64,000 nucleotides of DNA from Mycoplasma sp. CAG:956. Its GTDB lineage: Bacteria > Bacillota_I > Bacilli_A > RF39 > UBA660. Under the pieces are notes generated by a model. It was not told the DNA's origin and made no database searches. It was given only the letters and a program-made list of their open reading frames with translations. Made by a program: the position numbers and the translations under genes. The stretch is taken from contig HF993109.1 of assembly GCA_000433475.1 (NCBI GenBank), positions 1-64,000 of the forward strand. The letters run 5' to 3'. Of this stretch, positions 44,223 to 54,175 are shown piece by piece (the stretch's first letter is position 1; every line of letters starts with the position of its first letter).

Positions 44223-46433
44223 ATGAAAAATGAAGTAAAAAAAATGTTATTAAAAGTAACACCAAATAGTGTATATGAAAAATATAAAAAGGTCAAAAAT
44301 AATAGACATGTAACTATATATAAAAATGGTAGTGAATTTCATGAATATAACGATCAATATAAAAAAGTATCTGTAATAATACCAAATTATAATTATGAAA
44401 AATACATTGAAGAAAGAATTGATTCAATTCTTTTCCAAACTTATCCAATTTATGAATTAATAATTTTAGATGATAAATCAACAGATAATTCAGTAGCAAA
44501 AATAGAAGAAATAATAAAAAAACATCCCGAAATTGCTATTAAATTTGTAAAAAATGAAAAAAATAGTGGATCTGTATTTAGTCAATGGCAAAAAGCATTC
44601 ACTTTAGCAACCGGTGATTATGTTTGGATTGCTGAGGCTGATGATAGTTGTAATAGTCGTTTTTTAGAAAATATTATGCGGGGCTTTGAAGATAAAGATG
44701 TCGTTTTGTCATATGCTGAGAGTATGCGTATAGATGAGGCTAATCGGATTATAAGTGATGATTGTCGAGATTGGATGCTAGCTGTAAGTAAAACTAAATG
44801 GCTTCATAGTTATATTAATGACGGTAAGGAAGAAATAAAAGAGGCTTTGGCTGTTTGTAATACAATACCAAATGTATCTGCAGTAGTTTTTAAAAAAGGA
44901 AACCAGGTTGAAATTATCGAAGAAGCCAAAAAATTTAAAATAAGTGGTGATTGGTTCATTTATTATACTTTGCTTAGTAATGGAAAGGTCGCATATTGTC
45001 ATAAAAGTTTAAACTATTTTCGTAAACATTCTAAATCAACAAGTACAGTAGCATCACGCGAAGTTGAAATAAGAGAACTTTTAACTATTCAAAGCGATAT
45101 TAGAAAAAAATTTCAATTAAATAGCGAGCAAATTCATAAACAATCATTTCGATATGGTGGTATAATTGGGGAAACTAGTGCGGAATTTAGAAACGAGGTA
45201 AGTAGTATGATAGCAAAAAAAATAGCCTGGATAATTCCATGGCCAATTAAGGGTTCTGGTGGTATTAGAACAATGATTCAGAATGCCAACTTTTTAGTAA
45301 GACAAGGTTTTGAATGTGATATTTATGTAGAAGAAGATTATGCAAATACTAATGAATCAATGAAGCAAAGAATTATTAATTATTATGGGGAATGCCTATG
45401 CAATGTTTATGTGGGAATTTCTTTTCAAAAAGAGTATGATTTAGCATTTGCCACTTATTCTATAAAAACTCCTGATTATTTATATTATATGAATAATAAT
45501 GTTAAGAAAAAAGCCTATTTTATTCAAGATTTTGAACCGTGGTTTGAACCAATGGGCGGTCTTTATTTAGAAATGGAACATACTTATAAGTATGGCTTAG
45601 GCGGTGTTAGTATTGGTAAATGGTTAGCCCATAAATTATATACAGAGTTTAATCAAGAAATGAATTATTTTAGTTTTTGTGCTGATACTAGTGTTTATAA
45701 AAAACTAGACAATGTAAAAAAGGAAAATGCCATTTGTTTTATTTTTCAACCTGAAAAGGCTAGAAGATGTAGTAATATTGGAATCAAAGCGTTAATTTTA
45801 GTAAAAAAATTACGTCCAGATGTTAAAATATATTTATATGGCTCAGACGCTGATATTAAACTTGATGTTGAAATGGAAAATTTGCATATTATGCCAATTG
45901 AAAAATGCAACGAACTATATAATAAATGCAAAGTTGGACTTTGTATGAGTTCATCAAATCCTTCAAGAATTCCTTTTGAAATGATGGCCTCAGGCTTACC
46001 AGTTGTAGATTTATATCGTGAAAACAATTTGTATGATATTCCTGATGATGGCGTTTTGCTTGCCGATACCTCTCCCGAGGCAGTGGCGAGTGCTATTATA
46101 AAGATTTTGGATGACGAAAAACTCCAAAAACAATTAAGTAATGCGGGTTATAAGTTTATGCAAAAATATCCAATTGAAAGAGGTTTTAATGAATTTTTAA
46201 AATTTGTTAATGATACAATTGATGGAAAAAATATTGCTGATAGTAATGTTGAAATGATCTATAATCGCAAACCAATTATGCCGACTAAAGAAGTAATTGA
46301 GGCTATGGATGCTATTAAAGAAGTTCCTATCGCCCCTAAAAATTCATCAAAAACAGTTAGAGATTTAGTTCGTATAAAAAGATTTATTAAAAGAAAATAT
46401 GCTAGTGCTATTCATAAAATATTTAGAGTGTAA
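44223..46433 (+). CDS. GT2 fused to a WsaF-like GT-B glycosyltransferase
   Basis: Residues 40-310 are a GT2 domain (VIIPNYNYEKYIEERIDS, LDDKSTDNS, AEADDSCNS). Residues 335-690 are a GT-B domain like the rhamnosyltransferase WsaF: IPWPIKGSGGIRTMIQNANF, YFIQDFEPWFEPMGGLY, FIFQPEKARRCSNIG, SSSNPSRIPFEMMASGLPVV. WsaF-type enzymes extend rhamnan-like S-layer or wall polysaccharides. This points to a rhamnose-rich polymer, although no rml genes are in the window. It starts two bases after the previous stop. Confidence 0.88.
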   Translation: MKNEVKKMLLKVTPNSVYEKYKKVKNNRHVTIYKNGSEFHEYNDQYKKVSVIIPNYNYEKYIEERIDSILFQTYPIYELIILDDKSTDNSVAKIEEIIKKHPEIAIKFVKNEKNSGSVFSQWQKAFTLATGDYVWIAEADDSCNSRFLENIMRGFEDKDVVLSYAESMRIDEANRIISDDCRDWMLAVSKTKWLHSYINDGKEEIKEALAVCNTIPNVSAVVFKKGNQVEIIEEAKKFKISGDWFIYYTLLSNGKVAYCHKSLNYFRKHSKSTSTVASREVEIRELLTIQSDIRKKFQLNSEQIHKQSFRYGGIIGETSAEFRNEVSSMIAKKIAWIIPWPIKGSGGIRTMIQNANFLVRQGFECDIYVEEDYANTNESMKQRIINYYGECLCNVYVGISFQKEYDLAFATYSIKTPDYLYYMNNNVKKKAYFIQDFEPWFEPMGGLYLEMEHTYKYGLGGVSIGKWLAHKLYTEFNQEMNYFSFCADTSVYKKLDNVKKENAICFIFQPEKARRCSNIGIKALILVKKLRPDVKIYLYGSDADIKLDVEMENLHIMPIEKCNELYNKCKVGLCMSSSNPSRIPFEMMASGLPVVDLYRENNLYDIPDDGVLLADTSPEAVASAIIKILDDEKLQKQLSNAGYKFMQKYPIERGFNEFLKFVNDTIDGKNIADSNVEMIYNRKPIMPTKEVIEAMDAIKEVPIAPKNSSKTVRDLVRIKRFIKRKYASAIHKIFRV

Positions 46434-46442
46434 GGAGGTATT

Positions 46443-48296
46443 ATGAAGAATTATTTATTAAATCTTTACCGGAAATTACCCCTTGATTTTCGAAAAAAAG
46501 TTAAAAATATTTTTAAAAAAGAACCACAAAATAAAGAAGTGATAAGTAAAGAAGATATTCTCTTTAACTTAAAAAAGTATGATATTATTTCTTTTGATAT
46601 ATTTGATACTTTAATAACAAGATGCGTTTATGAACCTGATGATATTTTCAAAATTTTAAATGAATATTTCTCTGATGAAAAATTTTTAGAAAAAAGAAAA
46701 TTAGCTGAAGGGAATGCGAGAAATTTCTATCAACATGATGTTAATCTTGATGAGATTTATGAACAGTATGCTAAAGATAACAACATATCTTTAGCATCTG
46801 CTAATGCCCTAAAAAAAGCCGAAATAAATATTGAAAAAGAAATGTTAATAGCAAGAAATGATATGCTTGACTTGTTAAAAAAATTGCATGAGTTAAATAA
46901 AAGAGTAATCATTGTCAGCGATATGTATCTTCCCAAAAAAACAATAACTGAAATTCTTGATAATTGTGGTTATAAAGGTTTATATGAGCAACTATATGTT
47001 TCAAATGATATTGGCAAGAGAAAAGATGATAAATCAGTCTGGCCTTTTCTTAAAGAAAAATATCCTCATCAAAAAATAATTCATCTTGGTGATAACGATT
47101 TATCTGATGTTGCTTATCCAAAAGAGTTTGATATCGATACTCTAAAAATATTATCAAGTAAGGAATTATTACATAAATGTAGTCTTTATCCATCTTTAAA
47201 AGAATTTATTGATACAAGAACTTGCAGTGATTCTTATTATTTAGGTTTACTGTTTAATAAAAAGTTATTTAATAGTCCATTTAGTCCATTAATGATTGAT
47301 GACTTTGATGATTTTGTTTATATGTTCCATGCTCCTGTACTTACAGAATTTTTAAAGTTTGTAATCGATAGTAATCAAGATAATTTATTATTTTTAGCAA
47401 GGGAAGGGTATTATTTTACTAAATTATATGATAAATATTGTGCTATTAACAAAATAGAAAAGAAAAATCACTATTATTTTCTAGCCTCCAGAAAGGCCAC
47501 TAATACGGCTTCTATAAAAAATGATGAAGATATATTTAATTTATTAAAAAATGATTATAGTGGCACTTTAAAAAACTTTTTAATGAAAAATTTTCATTTT
47601 AACTATGAAAATGACGATTTTACAATAAAGTTACCGGATGATTATGATAAAGTTGCTAAAGTTGTAAAAAACAATCTTAAAAATATTAAAAATAACATCA
47701 AAAATGAAAATAGTTGTTATAAAAAGTATATTAAAGAATTAATACCTAACTATAAAAAAATTGATTTAAATTTAATTGATTTAGGGTATTCTGGAAGTAT
47801 TCAATATAATCTTTCTAAAATGTTAGATAAAGGTTTAAATGGTTATTACTTAACTAATTCTAGTAGCGTTAAAAAATATTCTGAAGAAAATCATCTGCAT
47901 TTTTATTTTGATATAAATGATAATACGGAATATCAAAAAATTTATCATTATTCTTTAATTTTAGAATATTTTTTAACGGCTCCTTATGGTCAATTGCAAT
48001 ACTTTAAAGAGCAAAATGGTAAAGTTAGTCCGGTTTATAATGATGAAACTTTAGATGAAAAAAAGAAGAAAAATTTAAATAAAATATATGATATTATTAC
48101 TATTTATTTTAATGACTTAAAAATAATAAATAAATATTTAAAATATCAGCCTACTAAAAATTTATTGTGTAGAAATTATGTTGCTATGGTTGAATCGGGA
48201 ATCATTTCTACAAAAGTTAAAGATGAATTTTCTTTTATGGACTCTTATAGTAGTGATATTGAGAAAAATGTCTTTAAAATTATTAGTAGGTATTAA
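46443..48296 (+). CDS. HAD-superfamily protein of the COG5610 type
   Basis: Residues 35-240 are a HAD domain with SFDIFDTLITR at the nucleophile position and HLGDNDLSDV near residue 220. The C-terminal 350 residues carry FLAREGYYFTKLY, YYFLASRKATNTAS and DLGYSGSIQYNL, the pattern of the large hydrolase-like proteins found in polysaccharide loci. Their substrate is not known; a role in processing an activated sugar or glycosyl phosphate is plausible. AGGAGG lies six bases before ATG 46443. Confidence 0.8.
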   Translation: MKNYLLNLYRKLPLDFRKKVKNIFKKEPQNKEVISKEDILFNLKKYDIISFDIFDTLITRCVYEPDDIFKILNEYFSDEKFLEKRKLAEGNARNFYQHDVNLDEIYEQYAKDNNISLASANALKKAEINIEKEMLIARNDMLDLLKKLHELNKRVIIVSDMYLPKKTITEILDNCGYKGLYEQLYVSNDIGKRKDDKSVWPFLKEKYPHQKIIHLGDNDLSDVAYPKEFDIDTLKILSSKELLHKCSLYPSLKEFIDTRTCSDSYYLGLLFNKKLFNSPFSPLMIDDFDDFVYMFHAPVLTEFLKFVIDSNQDNLLFLAREGYYFTKLYDKYCAINKIEKKNHYYFLASRKATNTASIKNDEDIFNLLKNDYSGTLKNFLMKNFHFNYENDDFTIKLPDDYDKVAKVVKNNLKNIKNNIKNENSCYKKYIKELIPNYKKIDLNLIDLGYSGSIQYNLSKMLDKGLNGYYLTNSSSVKKYSEENHLHFYFDINDNTEYQKIYHYSLILEYFLTAPYGQLQYFKEQNGKVSPVYNDETLDEKKKKNLNKIYDIITIYFNDLKIINKYLKYQPTKNLLCRNYVAMVESGIISTKVKDEFSFMDSYSSDIEKNVFKIISRY

Positions 48297-48314
48297 TTTG
48301 GTAGGTGTTTCAAA

Positions 48315-49703
48315 ATGAGAAAAACTAATAAAAAGAAAAATGATTTTAATATCAAAAAATTATTTCAAAATAACTATTTTGTAATGTTTATAATGTTTTT
48401 AGTAAGTTTTGCTATCATGATATTTTTAAATAAAGGAATTGTTAAAGCCCCTTATTTATTTGCTGAAGATGGAAGAATATTCTTAAATCAATATTTAGAA
48501 TTAGGATTGGGTTCCTTATTTAAAACTTATGGCGGTTATTTTAATCTGTTATCCAGATTATTTGCTTTAATTAGTGTAACGATGGCTAAAATTTTTAATA
48601 GTGTTTATGTTCTTGCTAATACCCAAAAAATTTTAGCAATGGTCTTTAGTTCATTTGTTTGTGCTTACTTTGTATCTAATGAGTTTGAGGGTATAATCAA
48701 GTCTCGAAAAGTTCGAATGATTATTTCTTTCCTTTCTTTAATATTAATATCTAATTTTGCTTGGTTATTATATAACGGGGTTTCTATTCACTGGTGGTGT
48801 GGAATACTTTTATTTTTAGTAAGTTTAAATATTCTAGATAATAAATTGCCATCTTATAAAATATTGCCAATCTTAGTAGTATGTATATTAAGTAGTCCTT
48901 CAGGACTTATAATAGCCTTCTCTTTACTTTATTATATTTTAAAGAAAATAAATTGGCATCATCCCTTCCAAAATCTACTTAAGAATTATCAAAAAGATGA
49001 AATAATCAAAATAATAATTTTGGTTTTAGCGCTAGCCCTACAATCTTATGCTATTTTATTTATTACAGATGTTGATACAATAACAAGTCCATCGTTAGGT
49101 TTGAGTCAATTAAAATCATTATTGTATTGTTCATATTTGCTTACTGTTAGTTCTATAAACTTTATATTTGGTACCAACAATTATTTAAGTTTATCTAATG
49201 CTAATTTAGCAACTGTAGTAGGTTTAATTTTATGGTTAATTGTTATATATAATGCGGAAAAGCAAGATAAAATAAAATATGTCTTCTTTTGTTTAGGTTC
49301 CATATTTTTCTTGTACTTTATGATTAATTTCAAAAGAGAAGATTTCATTGGTTATTATCAGGAAATGATTAGTACCAGTTATCAAGTATGGTATCATTCT
49401 TTACCAGCACTAATTGCTTTTTATGCAGTAGTTATATCGCTATATAAAGAAAATAAATCTTCTATAAATTATTTGTATTATTCTATATTATTTATAGTCT
49501 TTGCGTCATTGTGGCATACAGTTAATCATCCAGAACTAGAAACTGCTAAAGAACTTGCTAGTGTTGCTGATTATGTAGACTATAAGAGTAATAAATACGC
49601 TTATGTTCATATTAGTCCAGACTTTTTAGATTGGTATGTAACCATTCCTGTTAATGATTCTTACTGTGAGGTGAACGATTGTGGTTCAACGATACAAAAG
49701 TGA
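48315..49703 (+). CDS. Polytopic membrane protein, GT-C-like
   Basis: About 11 membrane segments in 462 residues. The first extracellular loop has FAEDGRIFLNQYL, the kind of acidic motif found in GT-C glycosyltransferases that use polyprenyl-phosphate sugars. The last 60 residues are soluble. It precedes GtrA and a DPM1/GtrB-like enzyme, and together the three fit a Gtr-type system that makes and flips a lipid-linked monosaccharide and adds it to the polymer outside the membrane. Confidence 0.75.
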   Translation: MRKTNKKKNDFNIKKLFQNNYFVMFIMFLVSFAIMIFLNKGIVKAPYLFAEDGRIFLNQYLELGLGSLFKTYGGYFNLLSRLFALISVTMAKIFNSVYVLANTQKILAMVFSSFVCAYFVSNEFEGIIKSRKVRMIISFLSLILISNFAWLLYNGVSIHWWCGILLFLVSLNILDNKLPSYKILPILVVCILSSPSGLIIAFSLLYYILKKINWHHPFQNLLKNYQKDEIIKIIILVLALALQSYAILFITDVDTITSPSLGLSQLKSLLYCSYLLTVSSINFIFGTNNYLSLSNANLATVVGLILWLIVIYNAEKQDKIKYVFFCLGSIFFLYFMINFKREDFIGYYQEMISTSYQVWYHSLPALIAFYAVVISLYKENKSSINYLYYSILFIVFASLWHTVNHPELETAKELASVADYVDYKSNKYAYVHISPDFLDWYVTIPVNDSYCEVNDCGSTIQK

Positions 49704-50067
49704 GTTTAAATTTATCTTGTCAGGAGCCAGTAGTACTTTAATTGATTTTTGCATATATATGTTACTTAGTAACTGGCTTTCTGTATCTTTATCTAAAATG
49801 ATTTCAATGGGTATTGCTTCTATTTATTCTTTTTTTCTTAATAAAAATTGGACTTTTGAAAATGGAGAAAAAATAAATAAGACTATGATAATAAAATATA
49901 TTGGCTCTCAATTATTAAATATATTTGTTAATACCAGTATAAATACTATTATATATACTTTAACAAATAACAAGTTAGTATCTTTTGCTATAGCAACAGC
50001 GACGGCTATGATTGTAAATTATTTTAGTCAAAAAATTATTGTTTTTAAGAAGGAAGTTAAAAAATGA
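49681..50067 (+). CDS. GtrA-like flippase protein
   Basis: A 128-residue protein with four membrane segments and the GtrA-family pattern (FILSGASSTLIDFCIYMLL, then ASIYSFFLNKNWTF and a terminal KKEVKK). GtrA proteins are thought to flip undecaprenyl-phosphate sugars. GAGGTG is eight bases before GTG 49681, which I take as the start, so the gene overlaps the upstream one by 23 bases. Confidence 0.88.
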   Translation: MVQRYKSEFKFILSGASSTLIDFCIYMLLSNWLSVSLSKMISMGIASIYSFFLNKNWTFENGEKINKTMIIKYIGSQLLNIFVNTSINTIIYTLTNNKLVSFAIATATAMIVNYFSQKIIVFKKEVKK

Positions 50068-50774
50068 AATATTCTATAATTTTGCCTTGTTATAATGAGG
50101 CTGAAAATCTTATGGATTTAGTTAATATAATTAATAAATTTCCAAAGAAATATAAAGCAGAGTTTATTCTGGTAGAAAATGGTTCGACAGATAATAGTAG
50201 GGAAATATTTGAAAAGCAAATTCCGTTTGATAATAAGTATTTAAAAGCTGTCTATGTCGATAAAAATAAGGGTTATGGTTATGGCATTATTGCCGGTCTA
50301 AAACAAGCCACCGGGGATTATGTTGGCTGGCTTCATTCAGATTTGCAATATAATCCTTTAGATTTAACAAATTTCTTTGATTATATCGAGGAGCATAAAG
50401 ACGAGAAACTATTACTTAAAGGAAAAAGAAAAAATAGAAAAATTATTGAATATATTTTTACTTTCGGTATGGGAGTATATGATTCTATTTTATTTAAGAA
50501 GAAAATGGCAAATGTAATGGCTATGCCCGTAATTTTTAATAAAGATCTTTTAGAGTATTTACCAGATTTTCCTTTTGATTTTACTATCGATATTTATGTT
50601 TATGCTTTAGCCCAAAAGAAAAATTATAACGTTTATCATTTACCAATTTATTTAAAAAATCGAAAGAAAGGTAAATCGTCTTGGAATACCGGATTTGTAT
50701 CACGTCTAAAACAAAGTAAAAAAATGATGGACGGTAGTAAAAAAGTAAAAAAAGATTTAGAGGAGATGAAGTAA
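50064..50774 (+). CDS. DPM1/GtrB-like polyprenyl-phosphate glycosyltransferase
   Basis: A GT2 domain with IILPCYNEAENLMDLV, LVENGSTDNS, DKNKGYGYGIIAGL and the metal motif HSDLQYNP. It lacks the C-terminal membrane segments of full GtrB, like the soluble DPM1 type. It should make a polyprenyl-phosphate sugar used by the GtrA/GT-C pair upstream. ATG overlaps the gtrA-like TGA by four bases. Confidence 0.85.
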   Translation: MKYSIILPCYNEAENLMDLVNIINKFPKKYKAEFILVENGSTDNSREIFEKQIPFDNKYLKAVYVDKNKGYGYGIIAGLKQATGDYVGWLHSDLQYNPLDLTNFFDYIEEHKDEKLLLKGKRKNRKIIEYIFTFGMGVYDSILFKKKMANVMAMPVIFNKDLLEYLPDFPFDFTIDIYVYALAQKKNYNVYHLPIYLKNRKKGKSSWNTGFVSRLKQSKKMMDGSKKVKKDLEEMK

Positions 50775-50775
50775 A

Positions 50776-51519
50776 ATGCAAAAAGTACATTTAATAATGC
50801 CTATGGGTGGGGCTGGATCAAGATTTTTTAAAAATGGTTTTACAATGCCAAAACCGTTAATTGAAATTAATGGTTATCCATTTTTATATTGGTCAACAAT
50901 ATCAATTACTAATTTTATGCCTGTTAGTGATGTTACTTTTGTAGTTTTAAAGCAACATATTGAAGAATTTAATATTGATAAGGTTATAAAAAAATATTTT
51001 CCTGATGCGAAGATAGTAGTGATTCCGGAATTGTTAAACGGCGCTGTTTTAACTTGCTTAAAAGGTGTTGAAAATATAAATGATGATATGCCAATTGTCT
51101 TTAATGATTGTGATCATTTATTTCTTTGTAATGATTTTTATAACTATTGTAAGGCTGGCGATTTTACAGGAGTTGATGGCGCCTTACTGACATTTACTTC
51201 AAATGATCCTAAGTATTCTTTCTTAGAATTAAATGAATTTGGTAATGTTACAAGAACAGTCGAAAAACAAGCAATAAGTACATCAGCAATATGTGGGGCT
51301 TACTATTTTAGAAACAAAAATATTTTTGAAAAAAGTACTGAGGAGTATTTAAAAGAATGTGCTTATAGTGAATATTTTGTTAGTGGTGTTTATAATGTTA
51401 TGGCTAAGAATCATATGATAATTAAAAATTTTACTTGTGATTTGCATTTGCCATTTGGGACTCCAGATGAATATGAAAAGGCTAAAGATTCAGAAGGGTT
51501 TAAAAGGGTGCTAAAATGA
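50776..51519 (+). CDS. Sugar-phosphate nucleotidyltransferase
   Basis: The N-terminus LIMPMGGAGSRFFKNGFTMP carries the G-x-G-x-R nucleotide loop, and KPLIEINGYPFLYWS follows; FNDCDHLF provides the metal-binding Asp. These define a hexose-1-phosphate nucleotidyltransferase-like fold of 247 residues. Substrate unknown. With the next two genes (kinase domain and phosphatase) it may form a short nucleotide-sugar or nucleotide-alcohol pathway. Confidence 0.85.
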   Translation: MQKVHLIMPMGGAGSRFFKNGFTMPKPLIEINGYPFLYWSTISITNFMPVSDVTFVVLKQHIEEFNIDKVIKKYFPDAKIVVIPELLNGAVLTCLKGVENINDDMPIVFNDCDHLFLCNDFYNYCKAGDFTGVDGALLTFTSNDPKYSFLELNEFGNVTRTVEKQAISTSAICGAYYFRNKNIFEKSTEEYLKECAYSEYFVSGVYNVMAKNHMIIKNFTCDLHLPFGTPDEYEKAKDSEGFKRVLK

Positions 51520-53402
51520 TATATTTAATCCTTGCTATTATTGTTATAGTAATTGCTAATATAATAAAAGTTTATCGTCAGGCTTTGTTTATTGAGCCTT
51601 ATGAGAAAGTTTCATATACTAATCTAACGCAGGCATTAGCAATAGGAAACCTAATAAATGTAATCTTTCCGTTTAAAATAGGCTATATAGTGAGATGCTA
51701 TTTAAATGGTAAACAAATGAAAAATGGGGCATCATTTTCTTTAGCAACTATAGTAGTTGAAATATTTTTAGATTTTATATTTGCCAGTTTAATATATGTT
51801 GCTTTTTGGTTATTTTCTTTAAATGATGTTAAAGATGCTGTATTTTATATTATACTTTTGTTTATTTTTTTGGGAGCATTTATCATATTAACATTATTAA
51901 AAAAACAAGTAAAATTTTTAGTTTATAAAATAGCCTCTCTTTTTAATAATAATCTAGAACTTAAAATTTTAAAATTTTTCTGGTTTTCTATTATTTCATT
52001 TGAAAATATTGTTGCTCGATTAGATAAAGCAAAATTAGCCTTATATTCCGTTGCCATGTGGGTTTTAAATATACTATCTTGCTTCTTGCTTGCTAAATCT
52101 TTAACCACATTTAATATAAATATGAAATTCTATGAAATGTTTAATATGTTTTTCTCTACCAATGGTTTATGTTCATCAGTATTGCTTGAGATATTAAAAT
52201 ATTCGCAAAACTTCATTATTATTGTGGGGTTATATTGTATTATACCATCCTTGATTATGTATATTATTTCTTATAAAATGAAAAGCAAAAATTTCCAAAA
52301 GCATTATATTGAAATACTACCACATATAAATATGACTGATAGACTTGCTTTTTTGGAACAATACTTTAATGGTGGTAATAGTGCCTATTTTAAAAAGTAT
52401 ATCGAATTAAATAATGATGTTGCCATTATTGAAGATTATTCGGCTGGTAGTAATGCTACAACAATGTTATGTAATAAAGACGGAAATTTATTTTATCGCA
52501 AATATTCTTTTGGTAAAGATGCTAGTAAATTATATGATCAAGTAAAATGGATTCACGCTCATGAAAAAAGGTTAACTTTAACTAAAATTGATTTTGAGTA
52601 TTATAAAGATGATGTTTGTTGTTATGATATGCCTTATGTTAAAGAGGCGGTAACTTGTTTTAATTACGTTCATACCTCAACTATGAAAGAGGCTTGGAGT
52701 ACTTTAAAAGCAGCATTAATTGATATTGATAAAAATTTACATAGTCTAAATAGACGTCCGGCTGATAAGGAAACAATCGAAAAATATATTTCTACAAAAG
52801 TTGATAAAAATATTGAAAAAATTGAAAAGAGTACATATTTAAAGCCATTATTAAAAAATGATTATGTTTATATAAATGGTAAAAAATATCATAATTTAGC
52901 TTATTATAAAAAGTATTTGACTCATGAACATCTTTATGAAATATTTAAAAACGATTATTATTCAGATATTCATGGTGATTTAACAATAGAAAATATAATT
53001 TGTGTAAAAAATAATAAAAAAAATTCTAAGAATTATTATATAATTGATCCCAATACGGGTAACTTACATGATTCTCCTTATCTTGATTATGGCAAATTAT
53101 TACAATCAATTCATGGCGGCTATGAATTTTTAATGAATACTAAGCAAGTATCTTATGATGATGAAAAAATTGAATTTCTATTTACTAAATCATCAAGATA
53201 TTATGAGTTATATAATGAATATACTAAATATTTATTAGACAAATTTAAAGAAAAAGGATTAAAGAGCATCTTCTATCACGAAATTATTCATTGGCTACGT
53301 TTAATGCCATATAAAATAGAGAAAAATGGTGAACGCTGTGTTATTTTCTATGCTGGTTTAATTATGGTTTTAGCAGAAGTAGAGGAGATGTTTGAAAAGT
53401 GA
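51516..53402 (+). CDS. Flippase-like membrane domain fused to an APH-like kinase
   Basis: Residues 1-260 have about seven membrane segments and the pattern of lysylphosphatidylglycerol-synthase/AglD2-type flippases (ALAIGNLINVIFPFKIGYIV, then SLATIVVEIFLDF). Residues 300-628 are an aminoglycoside-phosphotransferase-like kinase: YSDIHGDLTIENI with His486 and Asp488 in the catalytic loop and YYIIDPNTG for metal binding. I infer a membrane-tethered small-molecule or sugar kinase. The four-base overlaps with both neighbours mean tight coupling to the nucleotidyltransferase and HAD genes. Confidence 0.8.
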   Translation: MIYLILAIIVIVIANIIKVYRQALFIEPYEKVSYTNLTQALAIGNLINVIFPFKIGYIVRCYLNGKQMKNGASFSLATIVVEIFLDFIFASLIYVAFWLFSLNDVKDAVFYIILLFIFLGAFIILTLLKKQVKFLVYKIASLFNNNLELKILKFFWFSIISFENIVARLDKAKLALYSVAMWVLNILSCFLLAKSLTTFNINMKFYEMFNMFFSTNGLCSSVLLEILKYSQNFIIIVGLYCIIPSLIMYIISYKMKSKNFQKHYIEILPHINMTDRLAFLEQYFNGGNSAYFKKYIELNNDVAIIEDYSAGSNATTMLCNKDGNLFYRKYSFGKDASKLYDQVKWIHAHEKRLTLTKIDFEYYKDDVCCYDMPYVKEAVTCFNYVHTSTMKEAWSTLKAALIDIDKNLHSLNRRPADKETIEKYISTKVDKNIEKIEKSTYLKPLLKNDYVYINGKKYHNLAYYKKYLTHEHLYEIFKNDYYSDIHGDLTIENIICVKNNKKNSKNYYIIDPNTGNLHDSPYLDYGKLLQSIHGGYEFLMNTKQVSYDDEKIEFLFTKSSRYYELYNEYTKYLLDKFKEKGLKSIFYHEIIHWLRLMPYKIEKNGERCVIFYAGLIMVLAEVEEMFEK

Positions 53403-53953
53403 AATTAGCAATTTTCGATATGGATGGTACTTTATTTAACACTAACGATGTTAATTATTATGCATATAAAGAGGCTTTAGAAAAGTATAACGTTGATCTT
53501 GATTATGATTATTATTGTAATTATTGTAATGGCAGACATTATACTGTATTTATTCCTAAACTAGTTAATTATGATGAAAAGAAAGTTGAAGATATTCATA
53601 ATTTAAAAAAACAATTTTATGCTAAAAATTTGGATAAAGTAATCGTAAATAGTCACTTATTTAATATTATAAACTTAATTCATGGTACTTATAAAACAGC
53701 ACTGGTAACAACTGCTTCTAAAAAAAACACTTTAGAAATATTAGAGTATACTAAAACTAAAGATTGTTTTGATTTGATTCTAACCGCTGAGGATGTCAAA
53801 AAACCAAAACCCGATCCCGAAGGATTTAACTTAGCAATTAATAGGTTTAATATTTTACCTAAAGATACGATTATCTTTGAGGATTCTAAAGTTGGAATTG
53901 AGGCAGCCAGAAAGACTGGGGCTGCAGTAATGGTAGTAGATAAAATGGTTTAA
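53399..53953 (+). CDS. HAD-family phosphatase (phosphoglycolate phosphatase/beta-PGM-like)
   Basis: A complete small HAD protein: nucleophile motif FDMDGTLF (Asp7, Asp9), TTASKKNT for motif II, KKPKPDPEGF and FEDSKVGIEAA for motifs III and IV. The cap domain is the small helical C1 type. It should dephosphorylate a sugar or polyol phosphate. GTG 53399 overlaps the TGA upstream. Confidence 0.88.
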   Translation: MKLAIFDMDGTLFNTNDVNYYAYKEALEKYNVDLDYDYYCNYCNGRHYTVFIPKLVNYDEKKVEDIHNLKKQFYAKNLDKVIVNSHLFNIINLIHGTYKTALVTTASKKNTLEILEYTKTKDCFDLILTAEDVKKPKPDPEGFNLAINRFNILPKDTIIFEDSKVGIEAARKTGAAVMVVDKMV

Positions 53954-54175
53954 TGTTAATTAAAATTCTATATTATCTTGAAAAAGGAGTATAGGATTTT
54001 TTTGAAGTTTAAAAATATTTTATATAAGTTTAGAGCACGTTGTTTAAATGAATTAAAAATTAAGCTTTGGTATTTAGATTTAAAAGTTTCTATGTTGTTT
54101 ATAATGGTGATTTTTGTTTACGGACATAGTTTACTGTGTTATACTTGGGTTGTACGTAAGAGCGGGAAGTGTATT

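Noticed and set aside
53978..54175. Upstream extension of the sulfatase-like gene
   Set aside because: It would start at TTG without a well placed ribosome binding site, while GGGAAG precedes ATG 54176; not fully excluded because the extension has one hydrophobic segment.
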